Shown: in pieces, positions 33,601 through 45,310 of the stretch
How the letters are laid out: every line of letters begins with the position of its first letter
How positions within the stretch are numbered: position 1 is the first letter of the stretch
Source: Sabellastarte sp. h YS-2021
Taxonomy: Eukaryota > Annelida > Polychaeta > Sabellida > Sabellidae
DNA length: 64,000 bases
NCBI GenBank assembly: GCA_964017235.1
Contig: OZ024938.1
Span: forward strand, 45,854,332-45,918,331
Direction of reading: 5' to 3'
The notes under the pieces: model-generated
Seen by the model: the letters and a program-made list of their open reading frames with translations, nothing else
What the model was told of the DNA's origin: nothing
The model's database searches: none
Translations under genes and position numbers: made by a program

Positions 33601-33697
33601 TAGGCCTTGTAGTTTTGGAGAAGAAGTTGTTCACGCAGACGCCCACGCCGCAGAGTGATGACATAATGTCAGCTGACTGACAAGTCAGCTGACATAA
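30664..33697. mobile_element. Nested insertion with core repeats and 155-bp array
   Basis: Breakpoints are set by the missing middle of the host MITE. The left end has a GTGCCC/GGGCAC hairpin (30,675-30,692) and GTCAGCTGACT. The right end has GTCAGCTGAC twice (33,669-33,694). The interior contains four ERRE-bearing core units (30,945-31,510), a CGGCCATCTTG block with a GTGGATACAATGA end (about 31,700), the 155-bp array and a unique block (33,340-33,660). Ends are not canonical, so the class is uncertain; Helitron-like is most likely. Confidence 0.6.
31700..33300. repeat. ~155-bp tandem array (about ten units) with a 478-bp higher-order duplication
   Basis: Each unit has AACAGTGAGAACCT, AGTAGCTATTACTCAGCTATG, TACTATGTTATAGCTGACCC, AAAAGTAGCTGAATAACATA and CTAAATGCAATAGTTTTCAAG in order. 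A variant block (GATGGAAGTTACTGAAAAGC..GACAGACACCCAAC) occurs at about 32,647 and again at about 33,125, 478 bp apart, showing that three adjacent units were duplicated together. Confidence 0.85.
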
Positions 33698-33910
33698 TAA
33701 AATCATGGTTCTGGCTTTAAAAACTGAATAATTTACTCCATATTCTAGAATACCTGGTTAAATAGATGATGTTTTTCTTCAGAAGTTTCACTACCATTTG
33801 TTTACAGAAGACTTGTAATGGTAGATACTAAATCTCGTGGTTACTCGAATTCGGGTCGGTTGTCAGAATGCGGGTACTTGGAGCTGTTTTTAGCACCCGT
33901 CCCATCCGTA

Positions 33911-35300
33911 GTAATGAAACCTATTTGGAATTTGTACCCTGTACCTGAGTTGGAGTTTTTTCAATTGAGGGGTAATATGGGAGAACTTGCTGCAATCTTC
34001 TTCACTCAAAATCAGTAGTCCAATCTGCTGCTGACCAAAGCATTTGCTAGAAGGACTGATGTTTTAACTTTGAGAAGGGGACATATTCTATAAAGATCTC
34101 TAGCACAGACTCTAGTAGACTTTATGACTTGTGACACGAGGTCTGAAAAAGTTAAGTTAGAATCAAACACCATTCCGAGGTTCTTGACACTTAATGCTGG
34201 TGAGATCTAATTACCAAGAATGTTGATTGGGAAGTGCAGAAGGAGCCATCTATGGTTGATTTTGATCAAGATAACTTCAGTTTTATCAATCAGCGTTTAG
34301 TTTTAATTTATCTGTGAACATGTAATTTTGAATGTCATTTAGGCAGTTCTTTAATGCTTGTATAGAATGAGAGAAATTTGCTGCCGAGTGTTATGTATAC
34401 CTGGGTATCATTGGCGTTAAAATGGTTAATGCTACTGTGAGTGAATGATTGAGCTGAATGAGTCTGTATAGTGTGAAAAAGGAATTGGACCAAGGATGGT
34501 GCCCTGAGGCACACCAAACTGGAGGTCAAGCAGGATGTGAGAGAGTGCTACCTACTTTGTCAGAGTGTGTTCTTTTCGACAGGTATGATTTGAACTGGCC
34601 AAGAACCAGTTCACTGATTCCATAGTATGTGTTGAGCCTGTCAAGGAGATTGGTGTAGTCTATGGTATCAAAAGCGGCGGAGAGATCCAGGAGGGTGAGG
34701 GCTGTGACAGACCCTTCAGCCATATTAAGGAGAAGATCGTTTTGAATATTAAGGAGGGCGATTTCAGTTGAATGATGTTAGCTGATTGAAACCCAGTCAT
34801 AAAGTCAGCTTCATTAAGGTCAGTTTGAAGCTGGACAGCTACTACCATTTGTGAATCTTTGAAATGAAATTAAGATTGGAAACAGGCCTGTAATTTTTGA
34901 ATACTTCTTTGTCTAAGGATGTTTTTTTGAGGATTGGAGTAACATGGGCCTGCTTGAAAAAGTTAGGACACTTACCGTGTTTAAGTGAGGCACTGATTAT
35001 TGAAGTGATGGGGTGATGAGGATGCCCAGATAATCAAGGACAAGAAATGTGGCCAAGGGTCAAGAGAACATGATTTACTTGGAGATTTCATGATGATTCT
35101 GGCAACTTGATCCTCTGTAACAGTGGTGAAATGTGAAAAGAGTGGGGGGGGGGGGGGGGGGGATTTATGGATGGTAGTTTGGCTGGTAGTCTATGCACCA
35201 CATCGCCTAGGACTCGCCATAATTTTTGAGGGTTGTGATAAAGAACGATCCGAAACCGTCCCATCTGTGAAGTGATAAGGGTACTAACATTCAAGGGCAC
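33911..35300 (-). mobile_element. LINE (CR1/L2-like) RT part
   Basis: The minus strand encodes KLWRVLGDVVHRLPAKLPS, then ITSIISASLKHGKCPNFFKQ, HVTPILKK, NYRPVSNL, then ALTLLDLSAAFDTIDY, ISELVLGQFKSYLSKRTHS, then INHFNANDTQVYI (the RT active-site motif YADDTQ decayed to NANDTQ). Several stops and shifts. It continues in 29,990-30,496 beyond the inserted MITE. A poly-G run at 35,146-35,161 interrupts the frame. Confidence 0.85.
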
Positions 35301-35939
35301 AGGTATGGATAGGTGTAGCTAGCTTGATACTTTGATTGGTTTTATTCTTTTCACAGCCATAGACATGGGTATGGACAAAAGTCAGATGAAGTTCCTACTA
35401 CAGAATTTAAAATCAATCAAAAGAACGAGGTTGTCAACTGGAAACCAAATATGTAAAGAAATGTTCATAAGGGAAGGTGTGACCATAACATAATACATAT
35501 CAAGTCAAAACTTTACCTGTTGAAAATACTTGTACACTTGTGGACTGGAGGGTGAACATCTCTGTATGCCACACCAAAATGTTCATGTACACCAGTACAC
35601 TATGGTATAATCCTGCCTGAAGAGAAGAAACCTGATATTACAATTGGTACAGATTAAAATGGGGCCTTTGATCTCATTCCATACATTAAAATCTGACTTA
35701 GTATTCATTTACCAAAATAAGGTACAATTGAATTCTCGATCAGAATATTTTAACATTGATGCAGTTTATTGGTATAGGTTTTCTAAAATATTTCAAAAGT
35801 TGTGACAAAAAAAAGGTCCAACATATTTATATAAGTCATAAATGCCAATTATCCTTACAACATGCACAGGAAGGAAGACAAAATTTGCCATAGCATGTAA
35901 TATTCTTTTTTTCCCTTTTATTTCTTTCTGGACACAAAT
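35301..35939. other. Spacer, nothing recognised
   Basis: No bounded repeat or coding signal. It includes a short CACACCA..GTACACCAGTACAC stretch like the palindromes at 22.4-23.2 kb. Confidence 0.5.
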
Positions 35940-36999
35940 TGTAACAAATTTTATTGTAATTTAACTTTTTACAAGTTAAATACTTACCTTATCCTCACAA
36001 GTGCTTGTTTGGTTTTGTGGAGCAAAAACGTATCGACCGACAAGAATTTTTTAAGGAATATTCTTGTCACAAGAGGTGACCCCTTGTCTGCGCATGTCCG
36101 CGCTTGCGCAGTAGTCGTTGTCGACAGACGAATGTCAAGAGCTCTTCATTGTATTTTTGGTCCCCAGAAAACAAATTATGCGGGGAGGTAGGGTGGGTTT
36201 ATCCTTGTGAGGATAAGGTAAGTATTTAACTTGTAAAAAGTTAAATTACAATAAAATTTGTTACATTTTATTGAGTAAAATAGCCTTACCTTATCCTCAC
36301 AAGTGCTTGAATACAACCATAACAGGTGGAGGGTATTTGTTTTGGCCACACTGTTAGATGATTGTCAGACAAGGGGTCACCAAATAAAGCACTGATAAGA
36401 GGATAAGATAAGCTTCCACATCTTAGGTTATATATTACTTCTTTCACAGATAAGTAATTTGCAAACCTCAACAAGAGATCCATGATGTGGTCGTCATTGT
36501 TGTTGTTGTTGCTGTTGTAGATAATTTTACAACAAATCATATAGCAGTATTAACCATCACCCAGTATTGGCCGGAGATGTCTGCATGACTCCCCAAACAA
36601 GATGTCATCATCTGACAATGAGAATATCTCCAAGCAGGCAAACTGAACTGCATAAACTGCAGATATGGGGCCATATGTAAGTCAAGAAAGACATATGTCA
36701 ATGACACAACACTTGTATAACTGGAGAGAACATAAATATGGGAGTCATATCAATAACATATATAAATACACAAAATCTGACTACATGCTGAGGTGAATCC
36801 ACAAGGCCCAAATTGTTCATGGACTGGTCATGGGATTGCCAAGCTACATCTTCGAGTGGAATGTAGCAAAGAATTGTGGGTCTTCCAATAACAAGAGTTT
36901 GATATCTGCTCAGGTAAGACCCCACTCTTGAAAACTAAAGAGGCAGCCATGGATGTAATATGTGTCTCAATGTATGGATTCTGAGAATCAGAATTAAAG

Positions 37000-37560
37000 G
37001 ACTGGCAATCTAATCATGCATCCAGATTGATCCAGGAAGAGATAGCAGAACTCAAGATATCTCCGTCAAGCCTTCCTTAAAAGATATGAGCAAGAGATTC
37101 TTCACCTCCTTGAAGTACTTGTACTGTCTTGATAGTAACTAAGTACTGTAAGAGGGCAGAGTGTCACAACATCAGTCCAACGTCAGCTCAAGAAAGGTTT
37201 GTGAGCTGGAATGACCACTGGTTTGAGCCATCTGGGGCATCAGAAGCCAACTGATTCTTGCTAAAATCAGGAGAAGGAGACTTTCCCTTTTCTCCAAGCA
37301 GTAGTCCTGTCCAAGAAGGATGTAAGTGCTGTAGGAGGACAACGAATCATGTGTCTAGGCAATTTGAGTTCAGGAATGATATAGAGCTGAAGAGACCACT
37401 GGAGCCAATCTAGACCAATTGAGGCTAATAGGTCCTTGCTGAAAAGGTAGGTAGGAGGGAGAAACTGTAACCTCCTTCCTATGAGGCTTGTGTCTGAAGG
37501 AGCCAAAGTCCCAGAATACACTTCCAATGCCATTGCAACAGTCTTGCAAGTCAAACTTTT
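37000..37560 (-). pseudogene. DIRS 3 recombinase remnants, duplicated
   Basis: Two successive minus-strand pieces resemble LCPVRALRFYLDRT of the intact recombinase: CPPTALTSFLDRTTAWRKGK (near 37,280-37,345) and CPLTVLSYYQDSTS (near 37,110-37,160), the latter followed by LLISFKEG-type sequence. The repeat suggests a tandem duplication of about 170-190 bp. A poly-T run of about 22 lies at 37,557-37,578. Confidence 0.55.
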
Positions 37561-37946
37561 TTTTTTTTTTTTTTTTTTGACTGACCTCCTTTAAAGGTTA
37601 AAAAGGAGCCTTTTGTGAAAACCAACAGAAGCAAAGGCAAATCCCTTGATGCTACACCTCTGTTAGCAGTGGGCTTCTCTCTATAAACACTTGCAATAGG
37701 CCTTTAAAGATCCAGGCTTTTGCTCAACTCCTGCATGAAAAATTTAAATGATCAGCTTTGGCTGCTGCAAAGCCAACAATAGTGACAGGTTTCAGATTTT
37801 TGCAAGTAAATGGATCAAAAAATCTAGTATATTTGAGACAGTAGGCTCTGAGATGGCCACTTTATTCTGTGGGTACCAGAGCTCAAAATGGCCCATCATG
37901 ACTCATACATTCCAAGATGAGGGTCCTAGAGATGCCCTAAATCTCT

Positions 37947-39110
37947 CTACCCCTTGCTCAGAGAATGATATAAGAGATTCTGAGTGGTGTTAAGGTGCCA
38001 AGCATGAAGGTGCCAATGCAACAGATTCAGATGGTATTTCTGACTGAATGGCTGTTTCTGAGACCAGTGAAGTAGCTGTAATGGAGGTTTGGTTGAATGA
38101 CTCACCAGACCCCAAAGCCAATGCATCATGGGCCACCAAGGGACCACTACAATCATTTTGCACCTGGTGTTCACTTGTTCAATGACTTTTTGGAATAAGT
38201 GGTATAGGACAAAAGGCCTAGCAGTCCAGAACCTCCAACAAGATGTTTAATGCATCTATGTTCAGAGCATTTGCATCCGGGACTGTCAACATAGAATGGA
38301 AGTTTTGTGACTCATATTGGTGGCAAAAATCTCTACCATTGGTATTTGACAAACTATGTAAATCAAATAGAATATTTAAAGATGAAGAGACTATCCTGTC
38401 TGTATTATTTCGTTCTTTGTGGAGAGGCTGTCATGATATCTAGGCAACCCTGAATATATCTGGCTCATATGAGAATATTTCAAGGATTGCAGTAGGCCAA
38501 GATGCAGCATACCTGCATAAAACACCTATTGTTGACTTGTGCCAAACTTGCACGTTGTCTAGAACCATAAAGGGAATAAGAACCATTCTGTACAGATTAC
38601 TTTTGTCCCTTCTGTAGAGATCATTGAGTATGACATTTAAACAACCCCAGAAGATTTCTGTCTCTTATGAGTATATTTCAAGGATTGCAGTAGGCCAGGA
38701 TGCGCCAAACCTTTATCCCTTCTGGAGATGATGTTGGGTATGACCTTTTAGCAACCAAGAATAAGTCTGTCTGTTATGAGTATATTTCAAGGATTGCAGC
38801 AGGCCAAGCTGCGCCAAACTAGGAGGTATATGCTCCCCCCCCTGTTTGTTCAGATAACCGAACACAGTGGTGTTGTCTGATGCTATCAGAATTCTTTTGT
38901 GTGGAATTTGTCTTGAAGGCTTTTAAGGGCTGAACACACTGCCTTCAGCTGTATGACCTTGAAATGTAATATATACATTTTAACTGTCCAAAAGCCACTG
39001 ACTGTTCTGCTTTTAGATGGGATCATCAACCCTGGTTTAATGCATCTACGAAAATAAGGGAATTGTGCCCCCGTGTATAGAAAGGGCATCCTATTTCCAA
39101 GTTTTTGGCA
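37947..39110 (-). pseudogene. DIRS 3 RNase H and methyltransferase-like remnants
   Basis: 38,886-39,089 encodes VIQLKAVCSALKSLQDKFH, matching NVLELKAVSLALRDFQDQCQ. 38,837-38,890 encodes ASDNTTVFGYLNKQGG, matching ATDNSTVVAYINKQGG. 38,000-38,170 encodes MIVVVPWWPMMHWLWGLVSH, matching IVIAPGWPGMPWFWDLV, then LHAW. Between them (38,200-38,830) an ATTTCAAGGATTGCAGTAGGCC block recurs three times (near 38,470, 38,670 and 38,785), a local amplification. Confidence 0.75.
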
Positions 39111-39363
39111 TTTCCACCACTGAATATGCTTTTTCAGAAGGATTTGAAACAGGAATTCTCACAACTAGTGACTGGAGATATTGCCAGTTGTAGTAGATAC
39201 CAGTGAAAGGCACACCTACATAACTGACCCATTGGTATAGTCTTTTCCAAAGGTGCTCGTACCCCTACCTGGGATATAAGCAACCTTGGGGTCGATTGTG
39301 ATGAGATCTCCATGTCTTGAATAGATTCTCAGGTATTTAATTATTTTGAGGTAGACAGAATTT

Positions 39364-39665
39364 TCCTGGTACCAAAATGTAGTGGTAACCTAGGAAATCG
39401 ATATCATGAAGCCCAGCTGATGAATAATTGGATGAGTGCTTTGGTTTGAACCCAATACTGGTGTATTTTACGTACACTAAACAACCAGTGATCTAGGTAT
39501 ATGGTGAAAGAAATTTCCTGGTACCAAAAAGCAATGGTAACCTAGCAAATCGATATCACGAAGCCCAGTTGATGAATAATTGGATGAGTTCTTTGGTTTG
39601 AACCCAATACTGGTGTCTTTATGTACACTTAACAACCAGTGGTCCAGGTATATGGTGAACTCCTA
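39364..39665 (-). repeat. Tandem duplication of the DIRS 3 RT active-site segment
   Basis: A segment of about 151 bp is present twice (start points near 39,364 and 39,516). The minus-strand translation includes YLDHWLLSVHKDTS, the RT active-site motif YLDDWL with Asp to His, and GLRDIDLLGYHCF. The duplication breaks the domain. Confidence 0.7.
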
Positions 39666-39679
39666 TTCCGTGATACTGA

Positions 39680-41150
39680 AGAAAGAGTATTGCCTCTTTA
39701 CTACTCGCATGATACTGTAGAGGGCTCGCTAACCCGAATTTCATATTGCTTTAAACTGATAGGTTTGACCGTGTACATTAAACTGAAGTAGATGTTGAAA
39801 ATCTTGGTGAGTCGGTACATAGAAGAACGCATCTTTTGTAACCGAATTTCTAATAATTTCTGCTGTCTCCAGTTTAAATGATGCGACAAGCAGGTATTTA
39901 TTGACACAGTAAACGAACTTCACTCGTGGGCAATGACCGTTGAAGTCGTAGTTAGAAATCAATTCAGGACACTGAGATCTATCACAGGTCGTCATTAGCC
40001 GAGTTTCTATACAAGAAATAAACTGCCATAGAAACCTTAAGTTCTGCAATTGTTGAGTGGATAAATCGCTTTCTTTTGAAGCATTTAAGCGGTATATTTA
40101 GTACTGTAGCCATGTTTTCCTGTCTGACGTCATCGCTTGCATTGTGGGTAGTGCAGGCATTGGCGAATTCGATTGGGGAGTAATTCGACAACTCCAACTG
40201 AAGATTCGCACAACTCTGTGATGGCAATGAAAATATCCCATCACTGCCAGTAATACTGCAAGAAGAGCCTGCATGGTGACTTGCATTAATGTAGCCACGT
40301 TCCTCTGTATCCATCTCTCCTGGTAAACTAGGAAGAGTGATTATATGAAGATCTGTAAAATTACTACTCGATGTTTTCCTTCTACATATCAGAGGGTAAC
40401 AGGACAAATAATTACTGGACATAGCCCCTGTCCTGTATATACTGTGCAAAAACACCCTCGTAAAAGTTGGAAGCAAGGACTTCAACACCATATCTCATCT
40501 AGCCAGTTTGATCTTAGTTGAGTTTGCAGAAGAATTAACTCAAAAGTCACAGTATTCTTTCCATTGGAGACATGGCCATAAGAAGGTTTTATTATCTAGT
40601 ATAGTTATTGCAATTCTTCAACAGGGCTGAACATACAAGCAGTGAACATACTGCCCCAAAGATGTCTGTTGGATCTTCATCCAAATTTACAGCAAAAGAA
40701 GGTAATCTGTCCATATTTTCATGTCTGAGCAGCAGGAAGTTCACTGTACCTGCTGGGAAGCAATATACTAACTGCAAAGATCAGTGGATAGGCTTCTGTA
40801 GTCGTTCTTTTGGAGGGAGACCTGTTACTATACCAGAGTGGCGCTCCACCCACAGTAAAGAATGTACGACCTCCGTTGCAAAGCCAACTGCATTCTTTCT
40901 TCTTTGTTTTCCACTGAAAACTTTTGGAAAATCTTCTCTGCATACCTTTCATCAACAAGGAGGTAGTTCCAGTCGAATAATGGGCGAGTACAACCGAAGA
41001 TATACACCGTCTTCCACTGAAGACTTTACAGCAACATCTTCGTGTACATCTTATTCTGACCCTTTTCAGGACAAGGGAGGCAGAATAGTGGTAGTACCAG
41101 TCGAATAATGGACAACTACAGGTAGGTGCACGCTTCAAAACTTCATAGAC
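39680..41150 (-). pseudogene. DIRS 3 gag-side region, barely recognisable
   Basis: By position this should hold RT N-terminus and Gag. Long frames exist on both strands (minus 39,982-40,491 and 40,719-41,261; plus 40,608-41,108), but none shows the Cys/His block or RG-rich tail of the intact element. Small direct repeats (CCAGTCGAATAATGG near 40,968 and 41,097) suggest rearrangement. No function is assigned. Confidence 0.4.
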
Positions 41151-41403
41151 TTTCATCTGTATATGGGCGATAATAAGAAAAAATACGTGTTGCTCCCACA
41201 TCGACCAAAAATATAATGAAGAGCTCTCGACATTCGTCTGTCGACAACGACTACTGCGCAAGCGCGGACATGCGCAGACAAGGGGTCACCTCTTGTGACA
41301 AGAATATTCCTTAAAAAATTCTTGTCGGTCGATACGTTTTTGCTCCACAAAACCAAACAAGCACTTGTGAGGATAAGGTAAGGCTATTTTACGCAATAAA
41401 ATG

Positions 41404-42890
41404 TACAAGAAATACATCTTTAACATACACCAACACTACACACCTTGTAAACTGGTGCAATCGGCACTTATAACCATATGAGAGGCTTTGCATATTTCAT
41501 ACGTTAAATGTGTTTTGAAAAAGAAAGACAATATAAATTTTTTTAAAAGCACCAGGCAGTACTTGTCACTTGGGTTACAAAATGGGATGCAAAATTAGAT
41601 TTAGATGATATTAGATTACCATTAAACTGGCCAAGTTTGTTTGTAATTTCACACATTTAACCATGTTCTACCACAATTTGTATTAAAAAAAAGTCAGATT
41701 GCCAACCATCACACAATGCAGCAAATTATGTATTTCTTACTCTGAGTCCCAGAAAAGGGGAAGAATTATGTGACATGATTAAAAGTCAGAAAAGTTTAAA
41801 AATGGACACACAAGTTCTTAATGTTAAACCTAGAGTTTTTGAGAGAAAAAGAACAGATTTCTCCCTTGCTCTGGGGGAAAATGGATTAACTGCTTCAATC
41901 ATAAATACACATTTGATATTTCAGGTGTTAACTATAATTTTAACAACCCTAAAATACCCACGAATGAATTTGTATTAATAGACTCATAAAATCCAAATAA
42001 ATGCCTTAGTACAGTACTTTAGATGTAAAACTTTCCAAACATTTGAGATATAACTCCAAAGAAATGAAGAAAATTAAATCAGATACATTCACACAAATCC
42101 AGTGTTTACCAATTCACTCCATAAGCAAAAACTTTTTTACCCAACATATCAAAAAGCTGAATTTAAAACATTCAAAACAATAGAATCTCAGTTATCCATC
42201 CTTTATAAAAGGATTCATTTGTCAAGGAATTAGAAATGTCTTATGATAAATACTGTGGATCATAAGCAGAGTAAATATATTTAATTGTTTGCTTATATGA
42301 CAACAAAGTGTTTTTTAATACAGTCAACTTTTAGGAGACTTCCACTAAACAGGAAGTCCAGGTATCTTTGAAAAACACCATCAAAGGATCTAATAATTAG
42401 CTCTTTAAAACAGAGTCCTACTTGTAAGGTTTTAATTGCACTGTAGATAAATCATTGCTCTTGGATTACTTTGTTGCACAGCTTGATGCACTCTGTGGTC
42501 TGTGGATAATGGAGGTTCTACATTACTTACCGACTATGAAGGTCACTTCAAAGGTCAAATCATAAGGTCAAGGTCTTGTGATAGATAGACCCGAGATCAG
42601 AAGATCAGCTTATTCCTGGTAGAAGAATCAGTTCAGCCTTGCACTAGCCATCTCTGATAATGCCGTGGAAATTCCAGTACATGTGTACATCAGATCATCC
42701 ATGTAATACATGTATTAAACATCTGTGGTAATCCACTTGAGAGTTTTGGTACATTAAAGGCCGTTTTTGCAATAAACATCAATGAAAGTCTTGTTGGTGA
42801 CTTGTAGTACAATAAAACATAGGGTACTGGAGAAGAGACGCACATCTCTGTCCAACAAAAGACAAAGCACCTTAGCTAGCAAGCACTTTA
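41404..42890. other. AT-rich spacer, nothing recognised
   Basis: About 1.5 kb without a long frame, array or bounded element. Confidence 0.5.
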
Positions 42891-42894
42891 CCTG

Positions 42895-43610
42895 GGGCCG
42901 GTTTCATAAAAAGTCTCAGTTTGAGACCAGTTTTGGGCTGAGTCTGGGTCTCAAATCTGAGACTTTTGTCTCGGCTGAGTTTTTGGCTCAAATGGATTTC
43001 ACAAAAGGTGGATCAGCTGAGACTGGTCTCAAGTCATAGTCTCAACTTTTAAATTTCATTTAAGACACTTCCTTGGTTTGTTTTTTATGCAAGTGCATTT
43101 ATTTCATGGTCAATATCGATTTAAATTGCATTAACGCTGATAACACATGAAAAAAAATTGATATAATGTTATTGGTAACAAGCCAATTGTTTGAGACTCA
43201 ACTGAGACCGAGTCAAGCTTTGAGTCCCCTCTTGTAACTATTCACTTGACAACGATCAAAAAGGCATGTCAATTCAATTGACTTTTCTTATTATGAATAT
43301 TGAATATGTAGTTGTAATTAGTAAGCAAAATAAAAATATAATATTTCAAGATTCAACAAATTCATTTTCATGCAAATTATATTGCTTTATACACAAGTAT
43401 TTGGATGACAAACTTTGGACTCAAAATTTGAGACACCTCCTTGGTGGGCTCAAAATTGAGCCCATGACTGAGCCAAATCTCAAGTTGAGCCTGTTTGTGA
43501 AATGCTTTGAGTCTGAGTCCACAGACTCAGCAAAATATGTACAACATTTGAGCCCAAAGTCTCAGATTTGAGCCTGAGACCAGACTTAAGTCCTTTCATG
43601 AAACCGGCCC
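42895..43610. mobile_element. MITE with GGGCCGGTTTCAT ends
   Basis: The ends GGGCCGGTTTCAT and ATGAAACCGGCCC are perfect 13-bp inverted repeats flanked by CTG (42,892-42,894 and 43,611-43,613). The 3-bp duplication and G-rich ends suggest a PIF/Harbinger-ISL2EU type element. Both sub-terminal regions are full of GAGACTC/GAGTCTC and GGCTCAAA motifs that pair with each other. Confidence 0.8.
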
Positions 43611-43659
43611 CTGGTACCAATTCTAGGAGCAATAATATGCTCCACTGAGGCATTTATGT

Positions 43660-44060
43660 TTGGGCACACCCGTCACACCTTCTACATGGGGCACAAAGTC
43701 AAACCTGACTACATCAAAAGATTTCCACACTTTGACTTTCTATAGATTGGTTTCATATCCCAAAACTATAAAACCAGATAAGCAATTTAAAGGCACTTAA
43801 ATTTGCAACCCTGATTTGATGTTGAGGGGTGGGGTAGGGTCTCCAAGGTCAAATGCGACATCAAAAGATTCTAAACAACTGACTACCTAATGGTCAGTTT
43901 GACATCCCAAACGACTAGGATCAGTAATAGGTCACTTGTTAGCACTCTGAAGTGTGGCTACCCGTGTTTGACCTTGGGAGGTCAGGTCTAAGATCAAAAG
44001 TGACAACATCAAAAGACTTCCAGGATGTTGATTTTGAAAATGAAAGCTTTGGGACCAATA
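43660..44060. repeat. Diverged Helitron-type core units
   Basis: Three old copies of the core: CAAAGTCAAACCTGACTACATCAAAAGATT, then CAAGGTCAAATGCGACATCAAAAGATT, then TTTGACCTTGGGAGG..AAGATCAAAAGTGACAACATCAAAAGA, each with GGACCAATAA- or AGGATCAGTAATA-like ends. No termini found. Confidence 0.6.
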
Positions 44061-44690
44061 AAAAGCAAGCTATAGGCATACAGTCTTTTTTGTACTAAAC
44101 ATCTGGAACAGTATTCACAAAAGGGATTAAGCTGTTTATACCAAACTTGAGCTGATGTTTTGCTCAACTTGATCTTTATCCCATTTGTAAATACGGACAC
44201 TGTAAGAATCTGGTAGAGATTAAATACAACATCAAATAATGCTAATACCATCCTTACACTAAACATCCATGATAGTCCATTGGAGACTTAATACAGAAGA
44301 AATATTATCAGAGATTCCCGTACCCCACAACTTGGGCAAATACTTTTCCAACACCATGAGATATAGAAGCAGTGAAACAGTAAAAAGACTGGGATACTTT
44401 CAGAGCAGTGTTAGTTGTATAAAGCTCCAAATAATGTTTAAGTAGAGAAAATAACATCTAAGAGAGAGAAAATGTATGTAAAAATAAAGTATTAGAATGA
44501 GACAATTCAATAGCAAGATGACAGCATTAATCAGTAAACTAAAAATTATGAAGCTGTAAAATTTATTGAATGGAGAACAGCTTGTCAATGGAAATTGCAC
44601 AATTATGTAAAAGTGCATATAATAATCAGTTACAGCAATCCATATATCTTTGTCACAAGAGAAAGACGTCTCCAACATGGCAGAACACAC
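44061..44690. other. Spacer, nothing recognised
   Basis: No gene or bounded repeat recognised. Confidence 0.45.
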
Positions 44691-45155
44691 TTTGGCACAG
44701 CCAAAATTAAAGGTCACACCATGATGCACACCTACACACCCTAGTCAATGTTCCTCCCAAGTGTCAACCTTCTACACCTTACGGAATCCAAGAAATAGCC
44801 CGGACAAAATTTTAAAACTCATGGTAACTACGACAAGGTCAAAAGTCAAATCAAGATCACACCAAGATGTTGTACACCTACAACCCCTAACCAATGTCCC
44901 TACCAAGTATAAACTTCCTACACCTTACAGTTTCCAAAATATAGCCCAGACAAGATTTTATAGGTCAAGGTCAAATCAAGGTCACACCATGACGTTGCAC
45001 ACCCTCACCCCCCAACCAAAGTCCCTACTAGTGTCAACTTCCTACACCTTACGGCTTTTGAAATACAGCTCGGACAAACTTTTCACTCTGCCAGCCCATC
45101 TGGATGCCATGGGTGAAAACAATACCCCAACAGCCCTTAGCAGCTATGGGGTAAA
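44690..45155. repeat. Tandem repeat of the CCTACACCTTACGG family with terminal hairpin block
   Basis: Three units of about 125-130 bp: CAAGGTCACACCATGA, GCACACC, AACCAA.GTCCCTAC, GTGTCAACTTCCTACACC, TTACGG, AAATA.AGC(C/T)CGGACAA. The last passes into CCATGGGTGAAAACAATACC, then a stem ACCCC..GGGGT, as at 13,085-13,135. Contains TCAAGGTCA motifs. Confidence 0.7.
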
Positions 45156-45310
45156 AAGCACTTGAGTATAAATATCTCTTCTCATGGTAGTTCTTAGAGG
45201 TAATACAGTTTACTAGTTACCTCCAGCAAGGAGGATAGGTTTCTTGCGGCATGTGTTTGCAAAATACTTTGAAAACTTATAGATGGATTTGGTTAACTTT
45301 TCATGGTCCT

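Larger units (their letters stand above)
30497..33910. mobile_element. hAT-type MITE interrupted by a later insertion
   Basis: The left end TAGGGCTGC is at 30,497 and the decayed right end at 33,910. The flanks GTAATGAG (30,489-30,496) and GTAATGAA (33,911-33,918) are an 8-bp duplication with one change. Left half 30,497-30,663 and right half about 33,698-33,910 align to the uninterrupted relative at 57,835-58,224. The 3.0 kb between them is a nested insertion. Confidence 0.85.
35940..41403 (-). mobile_element. DIRS-like retrotransposon 3, decayed but structurally complete
   Basis: Inverted terminal repeats of 176 bp lie at 35,987-36,162 and 41,203-41,378. An internal complementary region at 36,203-36,309 repeats sequence from both outer ends (complement of 35,940-36,000, then a copy of the 41,371-41,403 complement). 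TGT is present at both termini. A motif CGGGGAGGTAGGGTGGG (36,181-36,197) adjoins the internal region as in element 4. Coding remnants: recombinase, methyltransferase-like, RNase H, RT; all broken. The Gag half is hard to recognise. Confidence 0.88.

Noticed and set aside
40608-41261. Overlapping 166- and 180-codon frames on opposite strands
   Set aside because: They lie in the Gag end of a decayed DIRS element; neither resembles the intact Gag and antisense openness is probably chance.
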